From: Saccharopolyspora gregorii
Lineage (GTDB): Bacteria > Actinomycetota > Actinomycetes > Mycobacteriales > Pseudonocardiaceae
Length of the DNA: 64,000 nt
Direction: 5' to 3'
Assembly: GCF_024734405.1 (NCBI RefSeq)
Contig: NZ_CP059556.1
Location: 3,720,001-3,784,000 of the forward strand
Below the pieces are notes generated by a model. The model did no database searches and was not told where the DNA came from. It saw only the letters and a list, made by a program, of their open reading frames with translations. Below are positions 10,285 through 18,468 of the stretch, one piece after another. Numbering within the stretch: position 1 is the stretch's first letter; each line of letters starts with the position of its first letter. The position numbers and the translations under genes were made by a program.

Positions 10285-11124
10285 ATGACCCAGCCCTTCC
10301 CGGACGCCACCGCGGCCGCCGACGCCTTGGCGCTGCTGCGCGAACGCACCCCGCTGGTGCAGTCGCTGACGAACCTGGTGTCGGCGAACCTGCTCACCAA
10401 CGTGCTGCTCGCCGCGGGCGCCACCAACGCCGTCATCGACGACCCGCACGAGGCGGGCGGGTTCGCCCGCATCGCCGACGCGGTCCTGATCAACCTGGGC
10501 ACTCCGCACGACGAGCAGGCCGCCGCGTTCACCGCCGCCGCCGAGTCCGCGCGCGCCGCCGGGCACCCGTGGGTGCTGGACCCGGTGGGCGTCGGCGGGC
10601 TCCCGTGGCGCACCGAGCTCGCGGGCGGCCTGCTGGCCCACCACCCGACCGCGATCCGCGGCAACGCATTTGAGATCACCGCGCTGGCCGGGACGGCCGG
10701 TTCCGGGCGCGGGGTGGACAGCGCCTCCGACGCGGCCGAGTCGGTGCCCGCCGCGCGTGCCCTGCTGGCGAGCACCGACGTGGTGTCGGCCTCCGGGCCC
10801 GTCGACCACATCACCGGGCGCACCGCGACCGGCGAGATCACCACCGTCCGGGTGCACGGCGGCAGCGCGCTGCTGCCGAAGGTCACCGCCACCGGATGTT
10901 CCCTCGGTGCTCTCAGCGCCGCCTACCTCGCCGTGGCACCCGATCCGCTCACCGCGCTGGTCGCCGCGCACGCGCACTTCGCGATCGCCGCCGAACGCGC
11001 CGAACCGCGCAGCGGCGGGCCGGGCACGTTCGTACCCGCGTTCCTCGACGCGCTCGCCGCAGTGGAACCCGCGGACCTGCGCGCCGGTGCCCGCATCGAC
11101 CTCGCGCCGACCGGGCGGCGATGA
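10285..11124 (+). CDS. thiM: Hydroxyethylthiazole kinase
   Basis: A 279-residue ribokinase-fold enzyme that phosphorylates 4-methyl-5-(2-hydroxyethyl)thiazole for thiamine salvage. The N-terminal PLVQSLTNLVSANLLTNVLLAAGA matches the thiazole-binding region. GNAFEITAL corresponds to the GNxSEI motif with Phe in place of Ser. KVTATGCSLGALSAAYLA carries the ATGC anion-hole signature. The ATG at 10285 follows GAGGAC. The stop overlaps the start of the next flavin monooxygenase (ATGA at 11121-11124), so the two are translated together. No TPP riboswitch is visible upstream. Confidence 0.88.
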   Translation: MTQPFPDATAAADALALLRERTPLVQSLTNLVSANLLTNVLLAAGATNAVIDDPHEAGGFARIADAVLINLGTPHDEQAAAFTAAAESARAAGHPWVLDPVGVGGLPWRTELAGGLLAHHPTAIRGNAFEITALAGTAGSGRGVDSASDAAESVPAARALLASTDVVSASGPVDHITGRTATGEITTVRVHGGSALLPKVTATGCSLGALSAAYLAVAPDPLTALVAAHAHFAIAAERAEPRSGGPGTFVPAFLDALAAVEPADLRAGARIDLAPTGRR

Positions 11125-12233
11125 CCGTGGGCGTCCGGACGCTGTGGTACCTCACCCCCGCCGACGGGCGGTACCCGTGGAGCCCGGGCGGGCTGCACCC
11201 GTTCGACGCGGACCGCTACGCGGAACTGGCCCGCACCATCGACCGCGGCGGTTTCCACGGGGCGCTGGTGGCGACCTGGCCGAACGACCCGTTCGTCTCG
11301 GCCGGTTTCGCCGCCGCGCAGACCCGGCGGATGAAGTTTCTCGTCGCCGTCTACGCCCGGATGATCCCGGCGCGGCTGCTGGCCGAGAAGGCGCTCGCCT
11401 TCGACGCGTTCAGCGGTGGCCGGTTGCTGATCAACGCGGTGAACGGGCGGGACAACATCCTCGCCCGCTACGACATGGACACCGAGCACGACGAACGCTA
11501 CGAGCTCGGCCGGGACTACTGGAAGCGGTTCCGGGAGCTCTACGCCGAAGGCGCCGAGTCGAACTTCCCGAACACGCCGCTGCGCCTGGAACCCACCCGG
11601 CCGGACGGGGTGCCGATCTGGGGCGCGGGTGATTCGGCCGCAGGGCTGGAGAACTCGGGGCACGTGCTCGACACGTACCTGACGATGATGCGCGATCCCG
11701 CTTTCCTGCGGGAGAAGTTCGACGCGGCCCGCGCCTCCGCCGCCGCGCAGCGCCGCGAGCTGACCGGGTTCGGGGCGCTGGCCGGCGTCATCACCCGCCG
11801 CACCGAGGCGGCGGCGCTGGAGCGGTTCCGCTCCCTGTTCGAGGAGACCGGCGTCGAGCGGATCACCGAGGTGCTGGACCGGGCCGTGCGCAGGCGCACC
11901 CACGGCAGGCAGGACCTCGCCACGTTCACCGCCCGCGACGCGCAGCGGCAGGGCTGGGTGGATTCGCTGCTGGCGGGGCGGATCCCGGAACCGGCGGACC
12001 TGGTCATCGGGGACGGGTTGTACGCGGGCATCACCGCCTGGTCGCCGCTGGACATCTTCGCGACCGGTTCGTCGGCGGTGTACTTCGTCGGAACTCCGGA
12101 CCGGATCGCGGGGGTCGTCGCGGACGTACGGGAACGCACCGGGCTCACCGACCTGATCCTCGCCGGGTGGCCGCTGGCCGCGGAGGCGGAGGTCGTCGCC
12201 GAGCACCTGGTGCCGCGGTTCGCCGAACTCTGA
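11121..12233 (+). CDS. LLM-class FMN-dependent monooxygenase, SsuD-like
   Basis: A 370-residue TIM-barrel protein of the bacterial luciferase-like family. FDAFSGGRLLINAVNGRD, the HDERYELGRDYWKRFRELY stretch and PIWGAGDSAAGLENSGHVLDTYLTM match alkanesulfonate monooxygenase (SsuD). SsuD uses reduced FMN and oxygen to release sulfite from sulfonates. The ATG at 11121 overlaps the thiM stop by four bases, which sets the start. Pairing with ThiM is unusual and could mean a thiazole or sulfur-salvage role. The sulfur leader peptide and two more LLM genes follow, supporting organosulfur use. The exact substrate is unknown. Confidence 0.82.
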   Translation: MTVGVRTLWYLTPADGRYPWSPGGLHPFDADRYAELARTIDRGGFHGALVATWPNDPFVSAGFAAAQTRRMKFLVAVYARMIPARLLAEKALAFDAFSGGRLLINAVNGRDNILARYDMDTEHDERYELGRDYWKRFRELYAEGAESNFPNTPLRLEPTRPDGVPIWGAGDSAAGLENSGHVLDTYLTMMRDPAFLREKFDAARASAAAQRRELTGFGALAGVITRRTEAAALERFRSLFEETGVERITEVLDRAVRRRTHGRQDLATFTARDAQRQGWVDSLLAGRIPEPADLVIGDGLYAGITAWSPLDIFATGSSAVYFVGTPDRIAGVVADVRERTGLTDLILAGWPLAAEAEVVAEHLVPRFAEL

Positions 12234-12291
12234 CGCCTGAGCGGGACCCACCACCTGCGGTGTCCCGCATCGTGGCCACCACGGTGCGATC

Positions 12292-12322
12292 TTGGCGCGA
12301 CGGGGCGCGGCGAACGTAGAGT
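12292..12322 (+). promoter_or_regulatory. Possible sigma-A-type promoter for the leader/LLM operon
   Basis: TTGGCG at 12292-12297 and TAGAGT at 12317-12322 are separated by 19 bases and lie about 65 bases upstream of the leader peptide start. The match is moderate and the spacing slightly long. Confidence 0.35.
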
Positions 12323-12388
12323 TCTCGGTGCGGTCAGCGAGAATCCCGGCTCCGCCCGGCTCGCCACCGCCCGGCGAGGGAGGAACCG

Positions 12389-12478
12389 ATGCGGGACACC
12401 GTGCGCGGCCCCGGCTTCCGGGGCGCCCGCCGACGGCACGTGGACCTGCTGCGCGTCGCCAGCGCGGCCTGTCGCTGA
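12389..12478 (+). CDS. Cys-ending leader peptide of a sulfur-metabolism operon
   Basis: A 29-residue peptide with GAGGGAGGA just upstream. It ends RRHVDLLRVASAACR, the HxDLxRVxSAxC pattern of the small leader peptides found before sulfur-assimilation genes in actinomycetes. The single Cys is the penultimate residue (Cys28, codon at 12470-12472). A scarcity of cysteinyl-tRNA would stall the ribosome exactly there. The next gene, a flavin monooxygenase for organosulfur compounds, starts 55 bases after the stop. Its Shine-Dalgarno sequence sits in a small hairpin, which fits translational or transcriptional attenuation. The mechanism is inference from related leaders. Confidence 0.8.
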   Translation: MRDTVRGPGFRGARRRHVDLLRVASAACR

Positions 12479-12509
12479 GCACGCCGCTCGCGTCCCGTCC
12501 GCGCCGTTC

Positions 12510-12522
12510 CCTCCGCAGGAGG
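12510..12522 (+). promoter_or_regulatory. Hairpin sequestering the Shine-Dalgarno of the LLM gene
   Basis: CCTCC at 12510-12514 pairs with GGAGG at 12518-12522 across GCA. The second arm is the ribosome binding site of the gene starting at 12534. The stem begins 32 bases after the leader peptide stop, so a ribosome stalled at the leader's end could alter its folding. Confidence 0.5.
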
Positions 12523-12533
12523 TCCGTCCCCGC

Positions 12534-13766
12534 ATGTCCGCACATCCCGAGCACCCGCTGCACCTGGCCGTCGCGCTCGACGGCGCCGGGTGGCATCCCA
12601 CCGCGTGGCGCGACCCGCAGGCCACGCCGCAAGCGCTGTTCACCCCCGGCTACTGGACCGCGCTGGTCCGGGCCGCCGAACGGGGCCTGTTCGACTTCGC
12701 CACGATCGAAGACGCGCTGGGCCTGCAGTCCGACGACCACCTCAGCACCACCGACCGCCGCACCGACCGGGTGCGCGGGCGGCTCGACGCGGAGCTGATC
12801 GCGGCGTTCGTGGCACCGCTGACCAGCCGCATCGGCCTGGTCCCGACGGTCACCACGACGCACACCGAGCCGTTCCACCTCGCGTCGGCGCTCGCCACGC
12901 TCGACCACGACAGCCTGGGCCGCGCCGGGTGGCGGGTGCAGACCTCGGTGCGCTCCGACGAGGCCGCGCACTTCGGTCGCCGCGCCCTGCCGGAGATCCG
13001 CCGCGACGCCCTCGGCACCCCGGAGGTCGACGCCGCGGTGGCCGACCTGTTCGAGGAGGCCGGGGACGCCGTCGAAGTGGTCCGCCGGTTGTGGGACAGC
13101 TGGGAGGACGGCACCGAGATCCGCGACGCCGCCACCGGCCGGTTCCTGGACCGGGACAAGCTGCACCACGTCGACTTCACCGGCCGGTTCTTCTCGGTGC
13201 GCGGGCCGGGGATCGTGCCGCGCCCGCCGCAGGGCCAGCCGCTGGTGGTGGTGCTGGCGCACGGCCGGACCGTCTACGAGCTCGCGGCGCGCTCGGCGGA
13301 TGTGGTCCTCGTGACGCCGCAGCAGGCGAGCGACGTGCCGCGGGTCGTCGCCGAGGTGCGGGCCGCCGAGCAGGCCGTGGGCCGCACCGGCGCCCCGCTG
13401 CGCATCCTCGCCGAGCTGGTGGTCGCGCTGGACCCGGACCCGGCCGCCGCCCGGGAACGGGTGGGGCGGCTCGACGGGCTCGCCGGTTCCCCGCTGCGCT
13501 CCGACGCGGCGATCGTCACCGGCTCCCCCGGCGAGCTGGCCGACGTGCTGCAGGAGTGGCGGGCGGCGTCGCCGGAGCTCGACGGGTTCCGGCTGCGTCC
13601 CGCGGTGCTGCCCACCGACCTGGACGCGTTGGCCGACGAGCTGGTGCCCGAACTCCAGCGGCGCGGGGTGTTCCGCGGCGAGTACGACTCGGTCAGCCTG
13701 CGCGAGCGCTTCGGCCTGGTCCGACCGGCCAGCAGGTACGCAAGCACCCCGGAGGTGGCCCGATGA
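12534..13766 (+). CDS. LLM-class FMN-dependent monooxygenase (NtaA/DszA group, divergent)
   Basis: A 410-residue luciferase-fold flavoprotein that by family uses reduced FMN from a separate reductase. Its start follows AGGAGGT. AAERGLFDFATIEDALGL, the GLVPTVTTTHTEPFHLASALATLDHDSLGRAGW stretch and RRLWDSWEDG are typical of the NtaA/SnaA/DszA subgroup. This subgroup oxidises organosulfur and aminopolycarboxylate substrates. The C-terminal part is less conserved than in its neighbour. It overlaps the next LLM gene by ATGA at 13763-13766, so the two are co-translated and probably act on related substrates. It is the first gene behind the cysteine leader peptide. Confidence 0.82.
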   Translation: MSAHPEHPLHLAVALDGAGWHPTAWRDPQATPQALFTPGYWTALVRAAERGLFDFATIEDALGLQSDDHLSTTDRRTDRVRGRLDAELIAAFVAPLTSRIGLVPTVTTTHTEPFHLASALATLDHDSLGRAGWRVQTSVRSDEAAHFGRRALPEIRRDALGTPEVDAAVADLFEEAGDAVEVVRRLWDSWEDGTEIRDAATGRFLDRDKLHHVDFTGRFFSVRGPGIVPRPPQGQPLVVVLAHGRTVYELAARSADVVLVTPQQASDVPRVVAEVRAAEQAVGRTGAPLRILAELVVALDPDPAAARERVGRLDGLAGSPLRSDAAIVTGSPGELADVLQEWRAASPELDGFRLRPAVLPTDLDALADELVPELQRRGVFRGEYDSVSLRERFGLVRPASRYASTPEVAR

Positions 13767-15127
13767 GCGCGGCCAAGCAGGTGATCCTCGGCGCCTACTT
13801 CCCCGGCGTCAACCACGACACCGTGTGGAGCGACCCGGCCTCGGGCAGCCACATCGACTTCGCGTCCTTCGAGCACTGGGCGCGCACCGCCGAGCGCGGC
13901 AAGCTGGACCTGCTGTTCCTGGCCGAGGGCCTGCGGCTGCGCACCCGCGGCGAGGCGATCTTCGACCAGGACGTGGTGGGGCGGCCGGACACGTTCACCG
14001 TGCTGGCCTCGCTGGCGGCGATCACCGAGCACGTGGGGCTGGCGGGGACGATCAACTCGACGTTCAACGAACCGTACGAGCTGGCCCGCAAGTTCGCCAC
14101 CCTCGACCTGCTCTCCGGCGGGCGGGCGGCGTGGAACGTGGTGACCAGCTTCGACGCGCCCACCGGGGAGAACTTCCGGCGCGGCGGGTTCCTGCACCCC
14201 TCGCAGCGCTACGAGCGGGCCGGCGAGACGCTGGCGGCGACGCGGCGGTTGTGGGACTCGTGGGGCTCGGACGCGGTGGTGGCCGACCAGGAGAGCGGCC
14301 GGTTCCTGCGCGACGAGCACGTCGGCGACTTCTCGTTCCGCGGCGAGCAGTTCGACATCGCCGGGCGGTTCTCCACGCCGCGCTCCCCGCAGGGGCACCC
14401 GGTGGTGCTGCAGGCCGGGGAGTCCCCGGCGGGGCGGGACTTCGCGGCGGCGAACTCGGACGCGATCTTCTCCCGGTACCAGCGGTTCGACGAGGCGCGC
14501 GCGTTCTACACCGACGTGAAGGCGCGGGTGCGCAAGGCGGGCCGGGACCCGGACGAGGTGAAGATCCTGCCGTCGGCGGCGATCATCCTCGGCGACACCG
14601 AGGCCGACGCCCGCGATCGGCACGCCGACATCCGCAGCCGCCAGGTGGACCCGTTCACCTCGATCGTGCTGGCCGAGACGGTGTGGAACCGGGATCTGTC
14701 CGATGTGGACCCGGACGGGCCGGTGCCCGACCTGGAACCCGCGCCGGACGCCCCCAAGTGGATCAAGGGCCGGGCTCCGTTGACGCAGGACGCGCACGCC
14801 ACCGCCGAGGCTTGGCGGGAGCTGGGCCGCCGCGAGGGGCTCACGTTGCGGCAGGTGGTGACGAAGGTGTTCGACCGCAACGTCTTCGTCGGCACCCCGT
14901 CCTCGGTGGCCGCCGAGATCGACCGCTACGTGCGGGAGGGGGCCGTGGACGGGTTCATCCTCGGCTCGCACGTCAGCCCGTCGGGCCTCGACGAGGTGGT
15001 GGACCGGGTCGTCCCGCTGCTGCAGGACCGCGGCGTGTTCCGCACCGAGTACACCGGTACGACGCTGCGGGACAACCTCGGCCTCGCACCGGCGTCCCGC
15101 TTCGGCGAACCCGGCACCGCCGGCTGA
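13763..15127 (+). CDS. LLM-class FMN-dependent monooxygenase (NtaA/SnaA/DszA family)
   Basis: A 454-residue protein and a full-length, well-conserved member of the NtaA/SnaA/DszA flavin monooxygenases. Diagnostic stretches are HWARTAERGKLDLLFLAEGL, FNEPYELARKFATLDLLSGGR, AWNVVTSFD, and QAGESPAGRDFAAANSDAIF. DszA opens dibenzothiophene sulfone and relatives attack other organosulfur compounds, consistent with the leader peptide of this operon. The start overlaps the previous gene (ATGA). No flavin reductase gene is visible nearby, so reduced FMN must come from elsewhere. A hairpin terminator at 15133 ends the operon. Confidence 0.88.
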   Translation: MSAAKQVILGAYFPGVNHDTVWSDPASGSHIDFASFEHWARTAERGKLDLLFLAEGLRLRTRGEAIFDQDVVGRPDTFTVLASLAAITEHVGLAGTINSTFNEPYELARKFATLDLLSGGRAAWNVVTSFDAPTGENFRRGGFLHPSQRYERAGETLAATRRLWDSWGSDAVVADQESGRFLRDEHVGDFSFRGEQFDIAGRFSTPRSPQGHPVVLQAGESPAGRDFAAANSDAIFSRYQRFDEARAFYTDVKARVRKAGRDPDEVKILPSAAIILGDTEADARDRHADIRSRQVDPFTSIVLAETVWNRDLSDVDPDGPVPDLEPAPDAPKWIKGRAPLTQDAHATAEAWRELGRREGLTLRQVVTKVFDRNVFVGTPSSVAAEIDRYVREGAVDGFILGSHVSPSGLDEVVDRVVPLLQDRGVFRTEYTGTTLRDNLGLAPASRFGEPGTAG

Positions 15128-15132
15128 TCCAC

Positions 15133-15185
15133 CAGGTGAGTGGCCCATCGGCCCGGTCACGATGGGCGAATGGGCCATTCACCTG
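15133..15185. terminator. 16-bp hairpin between convergent genes
   Basis: CAGGTGAGTGGCCCAT at 15133-15148 pairs with 15170-15185, with a single G-T wobble. It covers the stop codon of the minus-strand MFS gene and follows the LLM stop at 15127, so it can terminate both transcripts. Confidence 0.8.
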
Positions 15186-16336
15186 AGTGGTCCGGGGACT
15201 CGACGGAGCGAGGTCGCGGTCAGCAGCACCAGGAGCGCGGCCAGCGGGGCGGTGCAGGTGGCGGCGAAGCCCCAGCGCGCGTCCAGGTGGTACAGCGGTA
15301 CCCACAGCACCGGTGCCAGCGCACCACCGAAGAACTGCGCCGCCAGCGCCAGCGACGCCGCCCCGCCCCGGTTCGACGGCGCGCTCGTCGCGGCCAGCTC
15401 GTTGACGATGGTGCGGATGCCGGTGACCGCGGCGCCCGCCAGCAGCACCCCCACGACGACCAGCAGCGGGTCCGGGCCGAGCGCCGCGGCGAGCAACCCG
15501 GCCGCGAGCAGCGCGTTCAGCACCAGCCCCAGCGGCCGCGGCCCGACCCGCTCCGCCGACCGGCCCAGCGGCCCGGCGGCGGCCACTCCCGCCACGCCGA
15601 ACGCCGCGCTGACCAGACCTCGTTGCACCGGCCCGAAACCGAAGTCGTCGGCGACGCGCAGCACCACCAGCACGGTGAGCCCCACCGCGCCGAGGTAGCT
15701 CAGGAAGGACAGCGCCGCCGCCGACCCCAGCCTGCGGTTGACCAGCACCCGCCACGGCACGGCACCGGTGGCCCGGCGGGCCGCGGCGGCCGCGTCCGGC
15801 GGCAACAGCACCAGCACGACCGCGAGCAGCGCGGGGAAGACGAACGCGAACCGCCAGTGCCACGCCGCCGCCACCCCGGTGATCAGCGGGCTGAACCCCT
15901 GACCGGCGGCCTGCATCCCGGCGAACCAGCCCAGCGCGCGCCCGCGCCGCTCCCCCGGCACCAGGTCGATGATCGAGGCCACCAGCAGCGGGGTGATGAA
16001 CGCGTTCGCCGCGCCCTGCACGGCGCGGCCGAGCAGGAACAGCTCCATCGTGGGCGCCACCGCGCACAACGCGGACACCAGCGCGAACACCAGCAGCGCG
16101 GCGCGCACGACCCGCCCGCGGCCCCAGCGCTCCGCCAGGGTCCCCGACACCAGCAGCAGCGCCGCGAACGGCACCATGTACGCGGTGACGGCGGCCGCGG
16201 CGGCGGTCACCGAGCCGTGCAGCCCGGCCGCGACCTCGTGCACCATCGGGGTGACCATGGTGCTGCCGTAGGGGCCGAGGAACCCGCCCGCGTACAACGG
16301 CCACACCCGAGGTCCGCGCCCCGCCCGGCTCGCCAT
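15179..16336 (-). CDS. MFS transporter (12-TM type)
   Basis: A 385-residue protein with about twelve hydrophobic segments. LAERWGRGRVVRAA between TM2 and TM3 is the conserved MFS loop motif. LGWFAGMQAAGQGFSPLITGVAAAWHWRFAF matches the motif-C region of drug/proton antiporters. The ATG at 16336 is preferred over the one at 16357 because GGGAGGTG lies just before it. The gene follows a broken substrate-binding-protein fragment on the same strand. It may export a product of the neighbouring organosulfur enzymes, but nothing in the sequence fixes the substrate. Confidence 0.85.
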   Translation of the reverse strand: MASRAGRGPRVWPLYAGGFLGPYGSTMVTPMVHEVAAGLHGSVTAAAAAVTAYMVPFAALLLVSGTLAERWGRGRVVRAALLVFALVSALCAVAPTMELFLLGRAVQGAANAFITPLLVASIIDLVPGERRGRALGWFAGMQAAGQGFSPLITGVAAAWHWRFAFVFPALLAVVLVLLPPDAAAAARRATGAVPWRVLVNRRLGSAAALSFLSYLGAVGLTVLVVLRVADDFGFGPVQRGLVSAAFGVAGVAAAGPLGRSAERVGPRPLGLVLNALLAAGLLAAALGPDPLLVVVGVLLAGAAVTGIRTIVNELAATSAPSNRGGAASLALAAQFFGGALAPVLWVPLYHLDARWGFAATCTAPLAALLVLLTATSLRRVPGPLR

Positions 16337-16388
16337 GGTCGGCACCTCCCAGCGCACCGGCCGGTGCCGTCCGCCGTCCCGCCCCGGT

Positions 16389-16730
16389 TCAGATCCGGAC
16401 GAGGTTCTCGACCACCTTGCCGTATCCGGAGTCCTCCTGCACCAACCCCCAGCTCACCATCCAGTCGTAGGTGCGCTGGAACTCCTCCTGCGGGTAGGGG
16501 CGCGGTTCCACGAACCGCAGCCGGTCCAGCCGGAAGTCCTCGACCGAGAGCCGTTCGATCTCCGGCGGCACCTCGCCGATGAGGTGGTGCAGGTACGGCC
16601 GCGGGTCCTCGCCGAGCTTGCGCACCGCCTTCACCACCGCGCGGTTGATCGCCTCGTAGGTGCCGGCGGGCAGGTCGGGGCTCGCGATCTTTGAACCCAC
16701 GTAGTAGGCCTCCGCCAGCAGCGCCTGGGA
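16389..16730 (-). pseudogene. C-terminal fragment of an ABC substrate-binding protein (copy A)
   Basis: The open frame reads LLAEAYYVGSKIASPDLP at its start. It continues through INRAVVKAVRKLGEDP, LSVEDFRLDRLRFVEP, and YPQEEFQRTYDWMVSWGLV to a stop at 16389. This is the C-terminal third of an SsuA/NitT-type periplasmic binding protein. There is no signal peptide, lipobox or N-terminal lobe, and an in-frame TAG lies just upstream, so no functional protein can be made. It abuts head-to-head a different binding-protein fragment on the plus strand. A nominal GTG exists at 16700. Confidence 0.75.
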
Positions 16731-17115
16731 CTACCTGCCGAGCTACCACACCGGGGTGCTCATCTCCGGGGACGACGTCATCCGCGACCACCCCGACGTG
16801 CTGCGGCGGGCGTTGCGCGCCTACTTCGCCTCCTACACCGACGCGAAGGAGAACCACGCGACCTACGTGCCGTGGTTGCAGGGGAAGTTGAAGCTGGACC
16901 CGGAGGCCGTCGCGCGCGCCATCCGGCAGGAGGACGACGTGTGGGACGACAACCCGGACGTCGATCCCGCCGCGATCCGGCGCAGCCAGGAGATCGAGGT
17001 CGAGGTGGGCAACCAGGACCGGATCTACGACGCGGACCGCTACATCGACCTGCGCTTCATCCCGCAGGAGTTCCGCAAGCCCTTCACCTACCCCCGGCCC
17101 CGCGCCGGGCGCTGA
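16714..17115 (+). pseudogene. C-terminal fragment of an ABC substrate-binding protein (copy B)
   Basis: The plus frame opens after a TAG at 16705 and becomes protein-like from AWDYLPSYHTGVLISGDDV. It continues RDHPDVLRRALRAYFASYTDAKEN to a stop at 17115. This resembles the second lobe and C-terminus of a sulfonate/nitrate-type binding protein (the HPDVxRRxLRA helix). Its whole first lobe and secretion signal are missing. It is followed 16 bases later by an ABC ATPase gene, so the intact ancestor was the first gene of an importer operon. The sequence differs from copy A, so they are paralogues. Confidence 0.75.
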
Positions 17116-17131
17116 TCGGACGGGAGCCGTC

Positions 17132-17895
17132 ATGGCGATCTTCGAAGTGCGGTCGGTGCACAAGTCGTTCGGTGCGAACGAAGTGCTCTCCGGCATCGAC
17201 CTGGACGTGGCCGCGGGCGAGTTCGTCTGCCTGCTCGGGCCGAGCGGTTGCGGGAAGAGCACCCTGCTGGAGGTGCTCGCCGGGTTGCAGGAGCCGAGCT
17301 CCGGCGAGGTGCGCTTCCGCGGTGAACCGCTCACCGGGCCGCGGGAGGGCATCGGGGTGGTGTTCCAGGACGCGTCGCTGTACCCGTGGCGCACGGTGCT
17401 GGCGAACGTGGAGCTGGGGCTGGAGATCCGCGGGGTGGGCCGGGGCGAACGCCGCGCCGCCGCCCGCGAGCACCTGGACCTGGTGGGGTTGTCCGGCTAC
17501 GAGGACGCCTACCCGCACCACCTCTCCGGCGGCATGCGGCAGCGGGCGGGCATCGCGCGGGCGCTCACCGCGGAACCGGAGGTGCTGCTGATGGACGAAC
17601 CGTTCGGGGCGGTGGACCACCTCACCCGGATCCGGCTCCAGCAGGACCTGCTGCGCATCCGCGCGCGGACACGGGGGGGACGGTCGTGTTCGTGACGCAC
17701 GACGTCGGGGAGGCGGTGTTCCTCGCCGACCGGGTGCTGCTGCTGGCGGCGGGACCGGGACGGGTCGTGCGCACCTTCGACGTCGACCTGCCGCGGCCGC
17801 GGGAACGCGGTTCGCTGCCGCTGCTGCAGGAGGAGAGCCGCATCTACCGGGCACTGTCCGAATCGGACGGACGGGCCGAGCCGGTCGGTGGCTGA
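17132..17895 (+). pseudogene. ABC importer ATPase (SsuB/TauB-type) interrupted by a frameshift
   Basis: Up to position 17672 this is a normal nitrate/sulfonate/taurine-type ATPase: Walker A GPSGCGKST, Q-loop [11 protein letters not shown], signature LSGGMRQR, Walker [14 protein letters not shown] run of seven G at 17673-17679 then shifts the frame and the first reading ends at 17695. The rest ([23 protein letters not shown], with the switch His) continues in another frame to 17895. One extra G or two fewer would restore a roughly 255-residue protein. The cause may be real decay or a homopolymer sequencing error. No permease gene is present. Confidence 0.85.
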
Positions 17896-17972
17896 GCGCC
17901 GCGCGGGGTCCGGCGGCGCCGATCCGCGAACCGGCGCCGGTGATCACGACGTTCGGCCGGTGCGGTCCCGGG

Positions 17973-18338
17973 TCACGCGATCGACCGGGAGTCGTCGTGC
18001 GCCGCGTGCGAGCAGCCGATGATCGCGTCCAACCGGTCCCGGGTCCGCACGAGCTCGTCGACCTGCCGGTCGATGCGGTCCCGCTCGGCGACGAGGCGGT
18101 CCATCATGGCCGGGTCGGCTTCGCCGGTCTCCACGCACGGCAGCAGGCCGAGGATCAGCTTGCTGGACAGCCCGGCGGCGTAGAGCTGCTGGATGAGCCG
18201 CACCCGTTCCACCGCGGCCTCCGAGTAGGTGCGCTGCCCGCTGGCGGTGCGCTCGGCTCGCAGCAGGTGCTGTTCCTCGTAGTAGCGCAGCGCCCGCACG
18301 CTCACCCCGGTCCTGGCGGCCAGTTCCCCGATCCGCAT
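17973..18338 (-). CDS. MerR-family transcriptional regulator
   Basis: A 121-residue protein. MRIGELAARTGVSVRALRYYEEQHLL is the N-terminal winged helix of the MerR family, and the second half is a long coiled-coil dimerisation helix (RLVAERDRIDRQVDELVRTRDRLD). A C-terminal segment, GCSHAAHDD, carries Cys and two His residues that could sense metal or an electrophile, though the spacing matches no metal class I know. The start at 18338 follows GAGGAGGAAG. It is divergent from the ene-reductase, with a dyad at 18399 between them, so it probably activates that gene. Confidence 0.9.
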   Translation of the reverse strand: MRIGELAARTGVSVRALRYYEEQHLLRAERTASGQRTYSEAAVERVRLIQQLYAAGLSSKLILGLLPCVETGEADPAMMDRLVAERDRIDRQVDELVRTRDRLDAIIGCSHAAHDDSRSIA

Positions 18339-18398
18339 CGCGCTTCCTCCTCGTGCCCGCCGGGCAGCGGTGGTAATCCCGGCCACAATCGGTTTCCT

Positions 18399-18414
18399 CT
18401 GACGTCGGCGTCAG
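18399..18414. promoter_or_regulatory. MerR-type operator in the divergent promoter
   Basis: CTGACG-TCGG-CGTCAG is a perfect dyad. It sits between TTTCCT (18393-18398) and TACCGT (18419-18424), 20 bases apart. An overlong spacer holding the dyad is the hallmark of MerR-controlled promoters. It faces the ene-reductase at 18469. Confidence 0.6.
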
Positions 18415-18468
18415 GTTTTACCGTAGCGGAAGCACGCACCCCACCGCACCAGTTCCCGAGGAGAACCC

